From Duffyella gerundensis (GTDB lineage Bacteria > Pseudomonadota > Gammaproteobacteria > Enterobacterales > Enterobacteriaceae), in the NCBI RefSeq assembly GCF_001517405.1, contig NZ_LN907827.1, forward strand, positions 2,052,587 to 2,116,586: a stretch of DNA of 64,000 bases. Reading direction: 5' to 3'. The notes beneath the pieces were generated by a model. The model saw only the letters and a program-made list of their open reading frames with translations. It was not told the origin of the DNA and made no database searches. Positions within the stretch are counted from its first letter, which is position 1. The number at the start of each line of letters is the position of its first letter. Position numbers and translations under genes: made by a program. Shown here piece after piece: positions 17,982-27,961 of the stretch.

Positions 17982-17988
17982 CTATACT
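17982..17988 (+). promoter_or_regulatory. sigma-S type -10 of osmB
   Basis: CTATACT preceded by T, the sequence preferred by RpoS holoenzyme, lies about 40 bases upstream of osmB. E. coli osmB is induced by osmotic stress and in stationary phase through RpoS. Confidence 0.65.
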
Positions 17989-18027
17989 TGTGGTGTTGTC
18001 TCTGAGATCAATAACAAAGGAGTAGTG

Positions 18028-18246
18028 ATGACAATCAATTTTAAACGCGTATCAGCGGTGGTTTTGGCCACCACGTTAGTCATTTCATTGAGCGGATGTT
18101 CTAACTGGTCAAAACGCGATCGCAACACCGCGATCGGCGCAGGCGCAGGTGCTATCGGCGGTTCTGTACTGACCAACGGCAGTGGCCTGGGCACCGTAGG
18201 TGGTGCAGCAGTAGGCGGCATTATCGGCCACCAGATCAGCCGCTAA
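18028..18246 (+). CDS. osmB: osmotically inducible lipoprotein OsmB
   Basis: 72 residues as in E. coli. The N-terminus is a lipoprotein signal ending LSGC; serine at +2 predicts the outer membrane. The mature part shares CSNWSKRDRNTAIGAGAG and a glycine-zipper tail (GGAAVGGIIGHQ). ATG 18028 follows AAGGAG by five bases; a GTG three bases earlier is less likely. A shared bidirectional terminator separates it from yciH. It is thought to help cells resist osmotic stress and affect aggregation. Confidence 0.96.
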   Translation: MTINFKRVSAVVLATTLVISLSGCSNWSKRDRNTAIGAGAGAIGGSVLTNGSGLGTVGGAAVGGIIGHQISR

Positions 18247-18287
18247 CGCACTTACCTGATACTTCACACAGCGTAATAACAATAAGC

Positions 18288-18315
18288 AAAAGGCCACTAA
18301 TCAGTGGCCTTTTTT
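18288..18315. terminator. bidirectional terminator between osmB and yciH
   Basis: An 11-bp stem AAAAGGCCACT/AGTGGCCTTTT with a 4-nt loop; eight Ts follow on the plus strand and a T-run also follows on the minus strand. Confidence 0.93.
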
Positions 18316-18639
18316 TTATCCGCCCGCCAGCTTAACCTTCAGCCCTTTCGCTTCCAGCAGGCTTTTCAACAGATCGCGCTTATCGCCCTGGATTTCGATG
18401 ACGCCGTCTTTAATCGCGCCACCGCAGCCGCATTTCTTTTTCAGCTCGGCAGCCAGCGTGCTCAGCCCCGCATCATCCAGATCGAGGCCGGTGATCAAAC
18501 AGACGCCCTTGCCCTTGCGTCCGCTGGTTTGCCGCTGAATACGCACAATACCGTCACCTTTGGGCCGCACCGGTGCTGCTTTTGGTGTATCGATACGGCC
18601 GCTGTCGGTTGAATATACCAGAGGATTGTCGCGACTCAT
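18316..18639 (-). CDS. yciH: YciH, SUI1/eIF1-like translation factor
   Basis: 107 residues. The C-terminal half is the SUI1 fold ([20 protein letters not shown]), homologous to eukaryotic eIF1. In E. coli YciH helps discriminate start codons in vitro and is induced under stress. The start [11 protein letters not shown] matches the family; longer frames upstream lie inside pyrF. Its ATG overlaps the pyrF stop as ATGA, so translation is coupled to pyrF. Confidence 0.96.
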   Translation of the reverse strand: MSRDNPLVYSTDSGRIDTPKAAPVRPKGDGIVRIQRQTSGRKGKGVCLITGLDLDDAGLSTLAAELKKKCGCGGAIKDGVIEIQGDKRDLLKSLLEAKGLKVKLAGG

Positions 18640-19355
18640 TTTGCTTCCTGTAACGATGCCAGAATAGTGTTCAGTGTAGCGCCCGGATCGGTGGATTGGG
18701 TGATCGGGCGTCCAATGACCATGTAATCCACGCCGGCGCGCTGCGCATCCACCGGCGTCATGATGCGACGCTGATCGCCAGCCTCGCTGCCCGCTGGACG
18801 AATGCCTGGCGTTACCAGCCTGAATGCGCTGCCCAGCTCTGCTTTGAACGTTGCGGCTTCCTGCGCCGAGCACACCACGCCGTCCAGGCCATTCTGTTGT
18901 GCCAGCCGTGCCAGACGTCCGGCATATTCTGCCGGTGACGCCTGAATGCCCAGATCAAGCAGATCGCTGCTTTCCATGCTGGTGAGTACGGTAACGGCGA
19001 TCAACAACGGCGCATCTTTGCCAAATGGCAGTAACGCCTCTTTGGCCGCCGTCATCATGCGCGCCCCGCCGCTGGCATGCACGTTGACCATCCAGACGCC
19101 AAGATCGGCCGCTGCGGCGACCGCGTGCGCGGTTGTATTGGGAATGTCATGAAATTTGAGGTCGAGGAAAATCTCGAAGCCACGCTGCTGCAGCGAGGTG
19201 ACAAAGTCAGGGCCGAACCGGGTAAACATCTCTTTACCCACTTTCAGACGGCAACTGCGGGGATCGATGCCATCCACAAAGGCCAGCGCACGGTCGCGAT
19301 CGGCATAATCGAGAGCGATCAGAATCGGTGAAGAGATCGGAGCAGGTGAAGTCAT
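18636..19355 (-). CDS. pyrF: orotidine 5'-phosphate decarboxylase
   Basis: 239 residues (E. coli 245). It makes UMP from OMP, the last step of de novo pyrimidine synthesis. The catalytic Lys-Asp motif [12 protein letters not shown] is present, as are the N-terminal LIALD and the phosphate-binding VTPGIRP and VIGRPI. ATG 19355 is chosen by homology, with an AAGGAC site. First gene of a pyrF-yciH operon with its own promoter region after the lapAB terminator. Confidence 0.97.
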   Translation of the reverse strand: MTSPAPISSPILIALDYADRDRALAFVDGIDPRSCRLKVGKEMFTRFGPDFVTSLQQRGFEIFLDLKFHDIPNTTAHAVAAAADLGVWMVNVHASGGARMMTAAKEALLPFGKDAPLLIAVTVLTSMESSDLLDLGIQASPAEYAGRLARLAQQNGLDGVVCSAQEAATFKAELGSAFRLVTPGIRPAGSEAGDQRRIMTPVDAQRAGVDYMVIGRPITQSTDPGATLNTILASLQEAK

Positions 19356-19513
19356 GAATTGTCCTTGGCTGAGCACCGGCGGGCGCATTGATAAACGGCA
19401 GCATTCTACCTGCGGTCACCGCCCTATGACAATGTTGCAACGGCCTGTCGCCATTGTTCTTTTGCCAGACTTTTAGATGACCTGTGCTCTGGGGTAAGGT
19501 TAACCTTGTATAC

Positions 19514-19519
19514 ATTATA
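19514..19519 (-). promoter_or_regulatory. -10 element of the pyrF promoter
   Basis: A minus-strand TATAAT lies about 160 bases upstream of pyrF, just after the lapB terminator. The -35 (TCGATG at 17 bp) is weak. Confidence 0.45.
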
Positions 19520-19546
19520 TAGTATGTTGTAACTAGCATCGACCAT

Positions 19547-19574
19547 TAAAAAAATGGGCAGTATTATTGCCCAT
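19547..19574 (-). terminator. intrinsic terminator of lapA-lapB
   Basis: ATGGGCA/TGCCCAT stem with a 7-nt loop, followed on the minus strand by a run of Ts. The upstream arm overlaps the last codons and stop of lapB. Confidence 0.88.
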
Positions 19575-20733
19575 CCAGCCCGCGAATCGGTTTTACCGAG
19601 GACCATGCGCGGCACGAAGGACAGTGCCAGTAAAGCGCATGCGCGGTAAAACCGCATTTGTGACAGCGATAACGCGGCTTAGTGCGAATCTGTTCGCCAA
19701 CCATATCGCGCAGCACCATCAGGCTCTCTTTCGCGCGACCATCTTCAGCTTCCTGCAGGTGAAAATCCATCAGACGATGGAAAACACGCATCGTGGGATG
19801 GCGTTGCAACTGGCGGTTTACATAAGCTTCGGCGGTTTCCGCGCCTTCCTGTGCTTCCATGATGTCCGCCAGATAAAGTTCGGCTGCTGCACCGGTGTTC
19901 TCTTCCACGCAGCGCTGCAGATATTCCGCCCACTGATCGGTACGTTGCAGATGACCATAACAGGTTTCCAGCATCGGCAGCGTTTCGCTCACCAGCTCTT
20001 TGTCCTGCTCAATCACGCGCTGCAGAAAACCGGTGGCTTTGGCAAACTCTTCCTGCGCCATCAGAATACGGCCCATCATAATGGACACGCGCGCGCTCTG
20101 CCGATCGGCCGCCTCGCCCTTTTTCAACAGGCTCATCGCCCGTTCAAGATCGTCACTGCCCATCGCCTGCAGCGCCAGCTCGCAGTAAAAGTGCGCAATC
20201 TCCATCTTCTGCTTATCTTTACCGAGCTTGACCAGCCGCTCAGCGACGTCAATTGCCTGCTGCCATTCGCTGGTTGCCTGATGAATCAGCAGCAGCTGTT
20301 GCAGGGCGCTGACGCGAAACTCAGTTTCATCGGTCAACTGGGTAAACATATCTTCCGCGCGGTCATACATACCGGCGGCCATGTAGTCGCGGCCCAGCTG
20401 CTGCACTGCCAGCAAGCGCTGATCGTAGTTCAGCGAGGCGCTTTCCATTAAAGACTGGTGAATGCGGATGGCGCGATCCACTTCGCCGCGTGAACGAAAA
20501 AGATTGCCCAGCGTCAGGTGCGCTTCCACGGTGCCGCTGTCCTCTTTCAACATATCGAGAAACAGATCGACCGCTTTGTCCTGCTGATTTGAGAGCAGGA
20601 AGTTAACCCCCGTCACGTAATCCCGCGACAGGCGGCTCGCTTCCTGTTGCTTATCCTGCTGTGCGCTTCGTCTGCCCATATACCATCCGTAAGCAGCGGC
20701 AACGGGAAGGAGCAGGAATAGCAATTCCAACAT
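19564..20733 (-). CDS. lapB: LapB (YciM), regulator of LPS synthesis
   Basis: 389 residues, same as E. coli. One N-terminal membrane anchor (~1-18) is followed by repeated TPR helices and a C-terminal rubredoxin-like metal site (CHKCG ... CPSC). It recruits LpxC to FtsH for degradation, balancing LPS and phospholipid synthesis, and is essential or nearly so in E. coli. It lies six bases downstream of lapA in one operon. Confidence 0.97.
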   Translation of the reverse strand: MLELLFLLLPVAAAYGWYMGRRSAQQDKQQEASRLSRDYVTGVNFLLSNQQDKAVDLFLDMLKEDSGTVEAHLTLGNLFRSRGEVDRAIRIHQSLMESASLNYDQRLLAVQQLGRDYMAAGMYDRAEDMFTQLTDETEFRVSALQQLLLIHQATSEWQQAIDVAERLVKLGKDKQKMEIAHFYCELALQAMGSDDLERAMSLLKKGEAADRQSARVSIMMGRILMAQEEFAKATGFLQRVIEQDKELVSETLPMLETCYGHLQRTDQWAEYLQRCVEENTGAAAELYLADIMEAQEGAETAEAYVNRQLQRHPTMRVFHRLMDFHLQEAEDGRAKESLMVLRDMVGEQIRTKPRYRCHKCGFTAHALYWHCPSCRAWSSVKPIRGLDGQ

Positions 20734-20739
20734 AAGAGG

Positions 20740-21051
20740 TTATTCCTTGACCACAACACTGCGCGAGGCGGCAGATTTCGATTCATTCTGCTGGCTGATC
20801 TGCTGTTGCAGACGTTTTAGCTTACGTTGTGTGTGGCCCAACGAGACGCGCACGCGCAGCCAGAACAGGCCGCATATCGCCCAGCCAAGCAGGAAGCCCG
20901 CGGCAAACAAGGTCGCCAGAAGCGTGGAGATGCTGAACTGTCCTTGTGCGAGCAGGTAGTTAAAGGTGACCACCTGATCGTTATGTGCGCCAAGCGTGAC
21001 GGAAATGATAAAAATGACCAGCACGACTAAAAAAATCAGCAAATATTTCAC
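20740..21051 (-). CDS. lapA: LapA (YciS), LPS assembly protein A
   Basis: 103 residues with two membrane segments (~1-22 and ~43-65) and a charged, coiled-coil tail (LGHTQRKLKRLQQQISQQ). It is the partner of LapB in E. coli. First gene of the lapAB operon, with ATG 21051 preceded by a GGGAAGAAACGT-type leader. Confidence 0.95.
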   Translation of the reverse strand: MKYLLIFLVVLVIFIISVTLGAHNDQVVTFNYLLAQGQFSISTLLATLFAAGFLLGWAICGLFWLRVRVSLGHTQRKLKRLQQQISQQNESKSAASRSVVVKE

Positions 21052-21189
21052 GTTTCTTCCCGTATGGAATGGTAACTAAAAGAATTATGCCAAAAAAGCG
21101 CGGCGGATGCTGCAACGTCATCATCAGCAGCGCGCGCTTTTCCTCTCCTGGCTGCCTGAATTATTTGGGGGCGAAATGTGTCAATGCAA

Positions 21190-21957
21190 TCACCTGCCCT
21201 GCTCTTCCCGCTGATTTATCTCCTGCGACTCTTCAACCGGCACGGTAAGCGGGCCACACACTCTTTGCGCCAACCACACGGCGAGGGTAACCAGCAACCA
21301 GCTTATCAGCGTGGCCACGATCAAATCACGCGGCCAGTGCATGCCGAGCAGCATACGGCTGACCATCACGCCAGTAGCCCACAGCAGTAGCACCACGATG
21401 GTCAGGGTACGGCGGCGCGGCCACAGTAGACCTACACCCAATAATGCCCAGCTGGCGGCAAACAGGGTATGACCGGATGGAAAAGCAAAGCCGGTTTCAA
21501 ACGCCCAGTGCCGTTTTAGCCATCCCGGAACCTGTTGTTCGTCCTGCAACAGGTTAGTGACCATTTCGCCACGCGCCTTACGCTTGAGCTGATAGAACGT
21601 CTCTTCATTGACGCCGTGCGTTTTTTCCAGCCAGAGTACGTAGGGCCGCGGTTCCTGCACGCGCTCTTTAATGAAAGATTTGGTGTACTGGCCCGCCATA
21701 ATGGCCGCAAGCATAATAGCGACAAGGAAAAGCGCGGGTTTAAGGCGAAAGCGCAAACACCATAAAAACCAAGCGGTCAGCAGGATAAAAGTGATGATGC
21801 CCCAGGGACGAGTCACGGTTTCAGTCATCCAGAACAGGCCTTTCAACCACAAGGTATTCTGCCCCGGCTGCCATTGCCAACCTGACAGCCATACCACCAG
21901 CGGTATGATCAGCAACAGTAATGCGCCCAAAGCGGTTCGCCTGGCGATGTCAAACAT
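21190..21957 (-). CDS. pgpB: phosphatidylglycerophosphatase B
   Basis: 255 residues (E. coli 254). A PAP2-family membrane phosphatase acting on PGP, undecaprenyl pyrophosphate and other lipid phosphates on the periplasmic side. The catalytic motifs are visible: KERVQEPRPY (C1), FPSGHT (C2) and SRMLLGMHWPRD (C3). About six membrane segments. ATG 21957 follows AAGGAGC. Divergent from ribA. Confidence 0.96.
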   Translation of the reverse strand: MFDIARRTALGALLLLIIPLVVWLSGWQWQPGQNTLWLKGLFWMTETVTRPWGIITFILLTAWFLWCLRFRLKPALFLVAIMLAAIMAGQYTKSFIKERVQEPRPYVLWLEKTHGVNEETFYQLKRKARGEMVTNLLQDEQQVPGWLKRHWAFETGFAFPSGHTLFAASWALLGVGLLWPRRRTLTIVVLLLWATGVMVSRMLLGMHWPRDLIVATLISWLLVTLAVWLAQRVCGPLTVPVEESQEINQREEQGR

Positions 21958-22184
21958 CCGAGCTCCTTGGTGATGGCAAAAAATCTGCAAAGCAATACAA
22001 TAGCTTAAAAAATAATAACATAACGATTACTACTTGGATAATTGTGCTTTATCACTACAATCGCTGATACAGGTTACCCCTTACAATAGTGGTTATGGCA
22101 AAATAGCCGCCATCATTCAGGTCAGTCGGGCCTGCAAGCGTTACCATTATGATAGCGCAACAGATCAAGGTTCTGGAGAGTTAC

Positions 22185-22778
22185 ATGCAGCTGAAACGGG
22201 TGGCAGAAGCCAAACTGCCAACGCCATGGGGAGATTTCCTGATGGTGGGATTTGAAGAACTGGCCACCGGGCACGACCATGTTGCCCTGATTTATGGCGA
22301 TATCAACGACAATGAGCCAGTGCTGGCGCGAATTCATTCAGAGTGTCTCACCGGTGATGCGCTGTTCAGCTTGCGCTGTGACTGCGGCTTTCAGCTGGAA
22401 GCCGCGCTGACCGCCATCGCTGAAGAGGGTCGCGGTGCGCTGCTTTATCATCGTCAGGAGGGTCGCAATATTGGCTTGTTAAACAAGATTCGCGCCTATG
22501 CGTTGCAGGATAAGGGTTACGACACGGTTGAGGCTAACCATCAGCTCGGCTTCGCTGCCGATGAGCGTGATTTCACCCTCTGCGCCGATATGTTTAAGCT
22601 GTTGGGCGTCAATGAAGTCCGTCTGCTGACTAACAACCCACGCAAGGTTGAGATCCTCAGCGAAGCGGGCATCAATATTGTCGAGCGCGTGCCGCTGATA
22701 GTGGGGAGAAATCCTAAGAATGCCCATTATCTCGATACCAAAGCTGAGAAAATGGGCCATTTGTTGCCTAAAGGATAA
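22185..22778 (+). CDS. ribA: GTP cyclohydrolase II
   Basis: 197 residues, almost identical to E. coli RibA. It opens GTP to start riboflavin synthesis. Zinc ligands lie in [18 protein letters not shown]; the active-site region [11 protein letters not shown] is intact. ATG 22185 (MQLKRV) is the family start and has CTGGAGAG ahead; an ATG 36 bases upstream is not supported. Monocistronic, divergent from pgpB, with a terminator shared with acnA. Confidence 0.98.
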   Translation: MQLKRVAEAKLPTPWGDFLMVGFEELATGHDHVALIYGDINDNEPVLARIHSECLTGDALFSLRCDCGFQLEAALTAIAEEGRGALLYHRQEGRNIGLLNKIRAYALQDKGYDTVEANHQLGFAADERDFTLCADMFKLLGVNEVRLLTNNPRKVEILSEAGINIVERVPLIVGRNPKNAHYLDTKAEKMGHLLPKG

Positions 22779-22782
22779 GAGG

Positions 22783-22808
22783 AAAAAGGCCGTTACCGGC
22801 CTTTTTTT
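22783..22808. terminator. bidirectional terminator between ribA and acnA
   Basis: A stem of five A-T and five G-C pairs (AAAAAGGCCG) with TTAC loop and a seven-T run. It touches the acnA stop codon. Confidence 0.93.
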
Positions 22809-25491
22809 AGCTCTTCAACATGTTCCTGATAACAAAATGCAGGATGCCATCGTTGCGGTAATAGGTCAGTTCATTACCGGTATCAATGCGACAACGCGTC
22901 ACCAGTTCCTCTTTGCTGCCATCGGAACGCGTTAAGGTCACGCGCACCGTACAGCCTGGCTGCAAATCTTCCAAATCTTCCACGTCAATCAGCTCTTCCC
23001 CGGTGAGATTAAGGGTTTTACGCGTGACGTCTTGCGGAAACTCCAGCGGTAAAATCCCCATGCCAATCAGGTTTGAGCGGTGAATACGCTCGAAAGACTC
23101 AGCGATTACTACGCGAACGCCCTGCAATCGTGGCCCTTTTGCCGCCCAGTCACGGCTGGACCCTGAGCCGTACTCTTTGCCGGCTATGATCGCCAGCGGC
23201 ACGTTCTCCTGCTGATATTTCATTGCGGCATCGTAAATCGCCATCTGCTCGCCGCTGGGGTAATGCTTGGTTATCCCCCCTTCCACGCCCGGCACCATCT
23301 CATTGCGAATACGAATATTGGCAAAGGTGCCACGCATCATGACTTCATGGTTACCGCGGCGTGAACCGTAAGAGTTAAAGTCATTGCGCTCGACGCCATG
23401 CTGTTGCAGATAGCGTCCCGCCGGACTTTCGGCTTTGATGCTGCCCGCAGGTGAAATATGGTCAGTGGTCACCGAATCGCCGAGCATAGCCAGAATCCGG
23501 GCGCCGCGAATATCTTTCACCGGTTTAGGCTCCGCTTCCATATCGTCAAAGAACGGCGACAGACGGATGTAGGTTGATCCTTCATCCCAGTCATAGGTTG
23601 CCGCCTCGCTGACCTTGATCTCCTGCCATTCCGGCGTGCCGTCGAACACTTCGGCATACTCTTTGTGGAACATGTCCACCGAAACCTGCTGCACCGCTTC
23701 CGCAATCTCTTCCGGCGTCGGCCAGAGATCTTTCAGATAAACCGGCTTGCCGCTGAGATCGTTACCCAGCGGTTCAGTTTGCAGGTTGATGTGCATATTG
23801 CCTGCCAGCGCATAAGCCACAACCAGCGGCGGTGAAGCGAGCCAGTTGGTTTTGATCAGTGGATGAATTCGCCCTTCAAAGTTGCGGTTGCCTGAGAGCA
23901 CGGCCGCAACGGTGAGATCACCTTCTTTGATGCCGTTTTCAATGGCGTCCGGCAGCGGCCCGGAGTTACCGATACAGGTGGTGCAGCCGTAGCCAACCAG
24001 ATTAAAACCAAGCTTATCGAGATGCGGCGTCAACCGGGCTTTGGCAAGATAATCAGAGACCACTTTCGAACCCGGCGCCAACGACGCCTTCACCCACGGC
24101 TTACGCCGCAGTCCCAGTGTGACCGCTTTTTTCGCTACCAGGCCCGCCGCCATTAACACACTGGGGTTGGATGTGTTGGTACAGGAGGTAATGGCGGCAA
24201 TCACTACCGCGCCATCCTCCAGCTCATATTCGTGTCCGCTTTCACTGTCGGACCATTTCACCGTCTTGTGGGCTTTCTGGGCACGGTTAACTTCCAGTTC
24301 GTTGCTGGCGTTGAACGCATTAGGCACATCGCCCAGCGATACGCGGTCCTGCGGACGTTTTGGTCCGGCAATACTGGATTCAACATCGTGCATATCCAGC
24401 GACAATGAGCTGGTAAAGACCGGCTCGTCGCCTGGATTACGCCACAGGCCCTGCGCTTTGGCATAGGCTTCCACCAGCGCTACCTGTTCATCGCTACGGC
24501 CTGTCAGACGTAAATAGCCCACCATTACCTCGTCGACCGGGAAAAAGCCGCAGGTTGCGCCATATTCAGGGGCCATATTGGCGATGGTGGCACGATCGGC
24601 CAGCGGCAGATCGGCCAAGCCGTCCCCGTAAAACTCAACAAATTTTCCTACCACGCCATGCTTGCGCAGCATCTGCGTAACCGTTAATACCAGGTCGGTC
24701 GCGGTAATACCCGGCTGTAGCTTACCGGTGAGTTTAAAGCCAACCACATCCGGAATGAGCATGGAGACCGGCTGACCGAGCATTGCTGCCTCAGCTTCGA
24801 TGCCGCCTACGCCCCAGCCAAGCACGCCGAGCGCGTTGATCATCGTTGTGTGGGAATCAGTACCTACCAGCGTATCCGGCCAGGCGTAATGTTCGCCATC
24901 GCGCTCTTCCTGCCAGATAGCTTTACCGAGATACTCCAGATTGACCTGATGGCAGATGCCGGTGCCCGGCGGCACGACCCGAAACTGATTAAAGGCTTTT
25001 TGTCCCCAGCGCAAAAACACATAGCGCTCGTGGTTACGCTCCATTTCCAGGCGCACGTTCTCTTCGAACGCATCGTCATTGCCAAAATGGTCGACGGTCA
25101 CCGAGTGGTCAATGACCAGATCGACCGGGGAGAGCGGATTGACCTTCGCCACGTCGCCGCCCAGCCGGTTAACGGCTTCACGCATTGCCGCCAGATCAAC
25201 CACCGCCGGAACGCCGGTAAAATCCTGCATTAACACACGTGCCGGGCGATAAGCAATCTCTCGATCGGCATGAGCGGTCTGCTGCCAGTCTGCCAGCGCC
25301 TGAATATCTTCAGCCGTAACGGAATCGCCGTCCTGCCAACGCAGCAGATTTTCAAGCAGGACCTTGAGGGATTTGGGCAGACGATCAACATTGCCCAGCT
25401 GTTCAGCAGCACGCGGCAGGCTAAAGTAATGGTAAGACTTACCTTCCACATCCAGCCTGTCCTGACTTATTTCGTGTAGGGATAACGACAT
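22807..25491 (-). CDS. acnA: aconitate hydratase A
   Basis: 894 residues (E. coli AcnA 891). It interconverts citrate and isocitrate in the TCA cycle; AcnA is the stress and stationary-phase form and its apo-protein binds mRNA. The [4Fe-4S] ligands are C437 (ITSCTNTSN), C503 and C506 (GCTTCIGNS). The C-terminal swivel domain carries [13 protein letters not shown]. The cluster of tiny membrane-protein genes ymiA and a YmiC-like ORF lies directly upstream on the same strand, as in E. coli. Confidence 0.98.
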   Translation of the reverse strand: MSLSLHEISQDRLDVEGKSYHYFSLPRAAEQLGNVDRLPKSLKVLLENLLRWQDGDSVTAEDIQALADWQQTAHADREIAYRPARVLMQDFTGVPAVVDLAAMREAVNRLGGDVAKVNPLSPVDLVIDHSVTVDHFGNDDAFEENVRLEMERNHERYVFLRWGQKAFNQFRVVPPGTGICHQVNLEYLGKAIWQEERDGEHYAWPDTLVGTDSHTTMINALGVLGWGVGGIEAEAAMLGQPVSMLIPDVVGFKLTGKLQPGITATDLVLTVTQMLRKHGVVGKFVEFYGDGLADLPLADRATIANMAPEYGATCGFFPVDEVMVGYLRLTGRSDEQVALVEAYAKAQGLWRNPGDEPVFTSSLSLDMHDVESSIAGPKRPQDRVSLGDVPNAFNASNELEVNRAQKAHKTVKWSDSESGHEYELEDGAVVIAAITSCTNTSNPSVLMAAGLVAKKAVTLGLRRKPWVKASLAPGSKVVSDYLAKARLTPHLDKLGFNLVGYGCTTCIGNSGPLPDAIENGIKEGDLTVAAVLSGNRNFEGRIHPLIKTNWLASPPLVVAYALAGNMHINLQTEPLGNDLSGKPVYLKDLWPTPEEIAEAVQQVSVDMFHKEYAEVFDGTPEWQEIKVSEAATYDWDEGSTYIRLSPFFDDMEAEPKPVKDIRGARILAMLGDSVTTDHISPAGSIKAESPAGRYLQQHGVERNDFNSYGSRRGNHEVMMRGTFANIRIRNEMVPGVEGGITKHYPSGEQMAIYDAAMKYQQENVPLAIIAGKEYGSGSSRDWAAKGPRLQGVRVVIAESFERIHRSNLIGMGILPLEFPQDVTRKTLNLTGEELIDVEDLEDLQPGCTVRVTLTRSDGSKEELVTRCRIDTGNELTYYRNDGILHFVIRNMLKS

Positions 25492-25620
25492 AGCTCCTCC
25501 ATATTATTGTACGAGCGTTCACCCTAAAGGCTCAGGGCATACAATAAAGATAGTCCACACAGTCATTAACGTTTTGATAACAACAAAAATTGACACTTTT
25601 AAATAAAACGATAGAAACAA

Positions 25621-25653
25621 AAACGCCCCGCGAATAACTCGCAGGGCGTTTGT
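25621..25653 (-). terminator. terminator between the YmiC-like gene and acnA
   Basis: Arms of 13 bp with one G-U type pair (AAACGCCC...GGGCGTTT core) around a 5-nt loop. On the minus strand it is followed by TTTTTGTTT. It could end or attenuate transcription before acnA. Confidence 0.75.
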
Positions 25654-25668
25654 TAAAATTTGTGTTAA

Positions 25669-25752
25669 TTACATTACCAGAACTGCAGCGCCGCTCCAGA
25701 ATGCACAAGACAGGGCCCAGGCGCTATACCACGTAATTTTAGTAAGATTCAT
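25669..25752 (-). CDS. 27-residue YmiC-like membrane peptide
   Basis: A very short frame, MNLTKITWYSAWALSC then AFWSGAAVLVM, with a single hydrophobic helix starting around residue 8. A GAG-rich ribosome site lies upstream and a terminator follows. E. coli has a similarly sized gene (ymiC) beside acnA. The role is unknown; it probably sits in the inner membrane. Confidence 0.6.
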   Translation of the reverse strand: MNLTKITWYSAWALSCAFWSGAAVLVM

Positions 25753-25951
25753 ATATAACTCGCTCAGGCCGGAATACGGCCAATAAAAAACGCACATTCA
25801 GAATCAAGCAGTTAGCGCCGATCCAACCGATTTTTAGAGACCCAGAAGTGTTGATGTTTATGGACATCAAACGCTATAAGCGAAAACAATATTACTTAAA
25901 TCAAATTAACCACATTGCGCAGTTAGCTTTACGGCAAATATAACAAACAGC
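25753..25951. other. AT-rich spacer upstream of the YmiC-like gene
   Basis: About 200 bases, very AT-rich from 25880 on, probably holding a promoter for the small gene and acnA. No further frame or RNA gene is evident. Confidence 0.4.
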
Positions 25952-26119
25952 TTATTTTACTTTCTCATCGAACATCGATTCGATGAAATTTCTCTGCTTC
26001 TCGTTCAGGTTCCATGATGGGGGTATATTCACTGTGTCCGCATCCCTGGCTTTGCAGTAGGGAGAGGCTTCAACATTGCGCGCCTGCTTCGGTTTGTGAC
26101 TCAGCGTATGTCCCAACAT
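25952..26119 (-). CDS. 55-residue small protein downstream of ymiA
   Basis: The frame starts MLGHTLSHKPKQARN and ends ESMFDEKVK. It is soluble and has no membrane segment. The start is three bases after the ymiA stop, where GGGGG in the ymiA end could act as ribosome site, so the pair looks coupled. In E. coli the gene yciX follows ymiA; whether this is its counterpart I cannot confirm. Confidence 0.55.
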   Translation of the reverse strand: MLGHTLSHKPKQARNVEASPYCKARDADTVNIPPSWNLNEKQRNFIESMFDEKVK

Positions 26120-26122
26120 GAT

Positions 26123-26281
26123 TTACCCCCAGAAGCGCCAAATCATTACTGCAATCCCCACCCAGAACAGGGCAGACACAGCAAAAACGGATAACCATGC
26201 GTTGCGGCGGGTGTTACCACTACGCTCGACCTTAGTGCTTTTTGCCCGGAAGCCGGGTTGTACAGTTATTCTGGTAGCCAT
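26123..26281 (-). CDS. ymiA: YmiA small membrane protein
   Basis: 52 residues: a basic N-terminus and a single C-terminal membrane helix. The end AWLSVFAVSALFWVGIAVM followed by IWRFWG closely matches E. coli YmiA, as does the preceding basic stretch. The function is unknown. It heads a chain of small genes upstream of acnA. Confidence 0.85.
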   Translation of the reverse strand: MATRITVQPGFRAKSTKVERSGNTRRNAWLSVFAVSALFWVGIAVMIWRFWG

Positions 26282-26779
26282 AGTTTTTGATAATCACTCT
26301 CAATGAAACGATTGTTAGGACCGATGAAGAATTAGGACGAATCCTAAACTCTTACCCAATTAAAATCCAGCTATTTTTATTGAACACAACGATTAACGTT
26401 ATTAATCAAATTGGCAATTATCGTTCAGTAAACTGCTGCTCTTTAACTGCGACATAATTGCTCCGTAACTTAAATTAAAATAATCGGCACAAAAATCAGA
26501 TCCATCTATTAATAGAGCCACCCGGTTGCATTAGCGGTGCAGCTGACCTAAGCCACATCGGATAACTGGAGTATGAGATTTATCCTGGCTTTCTGCAAAA
26601 CAGAACATAGGAAAATGTGCTGCATTTCTCATTTAAGAAACAACAATGAATAAACCTGTGAGCCATGTTTCATTTACAATAAATTAATAAAACAGATGTG
26701 AAAATGGGGCTTTAGGACCAACCAGACATAAAAAAAGCCGCATAAGCGGCTGAGAAAAGAAGGAAATGCTGGCTAAACT
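26282..26779. other. AT-rich region between ymiA and cysB
   Basis: About 500 bases. It should contain the ymiA promoter; the cysB terminator lies at the far end. No gene, repeat or clear regulator site is seen. Confidence 0.45.
26729..26751 (-). terminator. intrinsic terminator after cysB
   Basis: AGCCGC/GCGGCT stem with an ATAA loop, followed on the minus strand by seven or more Ts; 28 bases past the cysB stop. Confidence 0.88.
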
Positions 26780-27847
<1,068 letters not shown>

Positions 27848-27910
27848 TTACTATAACAACTATATCATTTTACGTTTGGATGTAGAGGATATTGTTATAA
27901 GCAGCGCCAT

Positions 27911-27937
27911 AAAAAAAGGCCAGCAAAGCTGACCTTT
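27911..27937 (-). terminator. intrinsic terminator after topA
   Basis: AAAGGTCAGC/GCTGGCCTTT on the minus strand with a TTT loop and a seven-T run. Confidence 0.9.
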
Positions 27938-27961
27938 TCATTAGCGAACGTTAAGCGGGGG

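Noticed and set aside
24850..25233. 127-codon plus-strand frame inside acnA
   Set aside because: It is antisense to a highly conserved gene, has no family features and no ribosome site.
26118..26306. 62-codon plus-strand frame over ymiA
   Set aside because: The minus strand encodes YmiA with a recognisable C-terminus, so the plus frame is a shadow.
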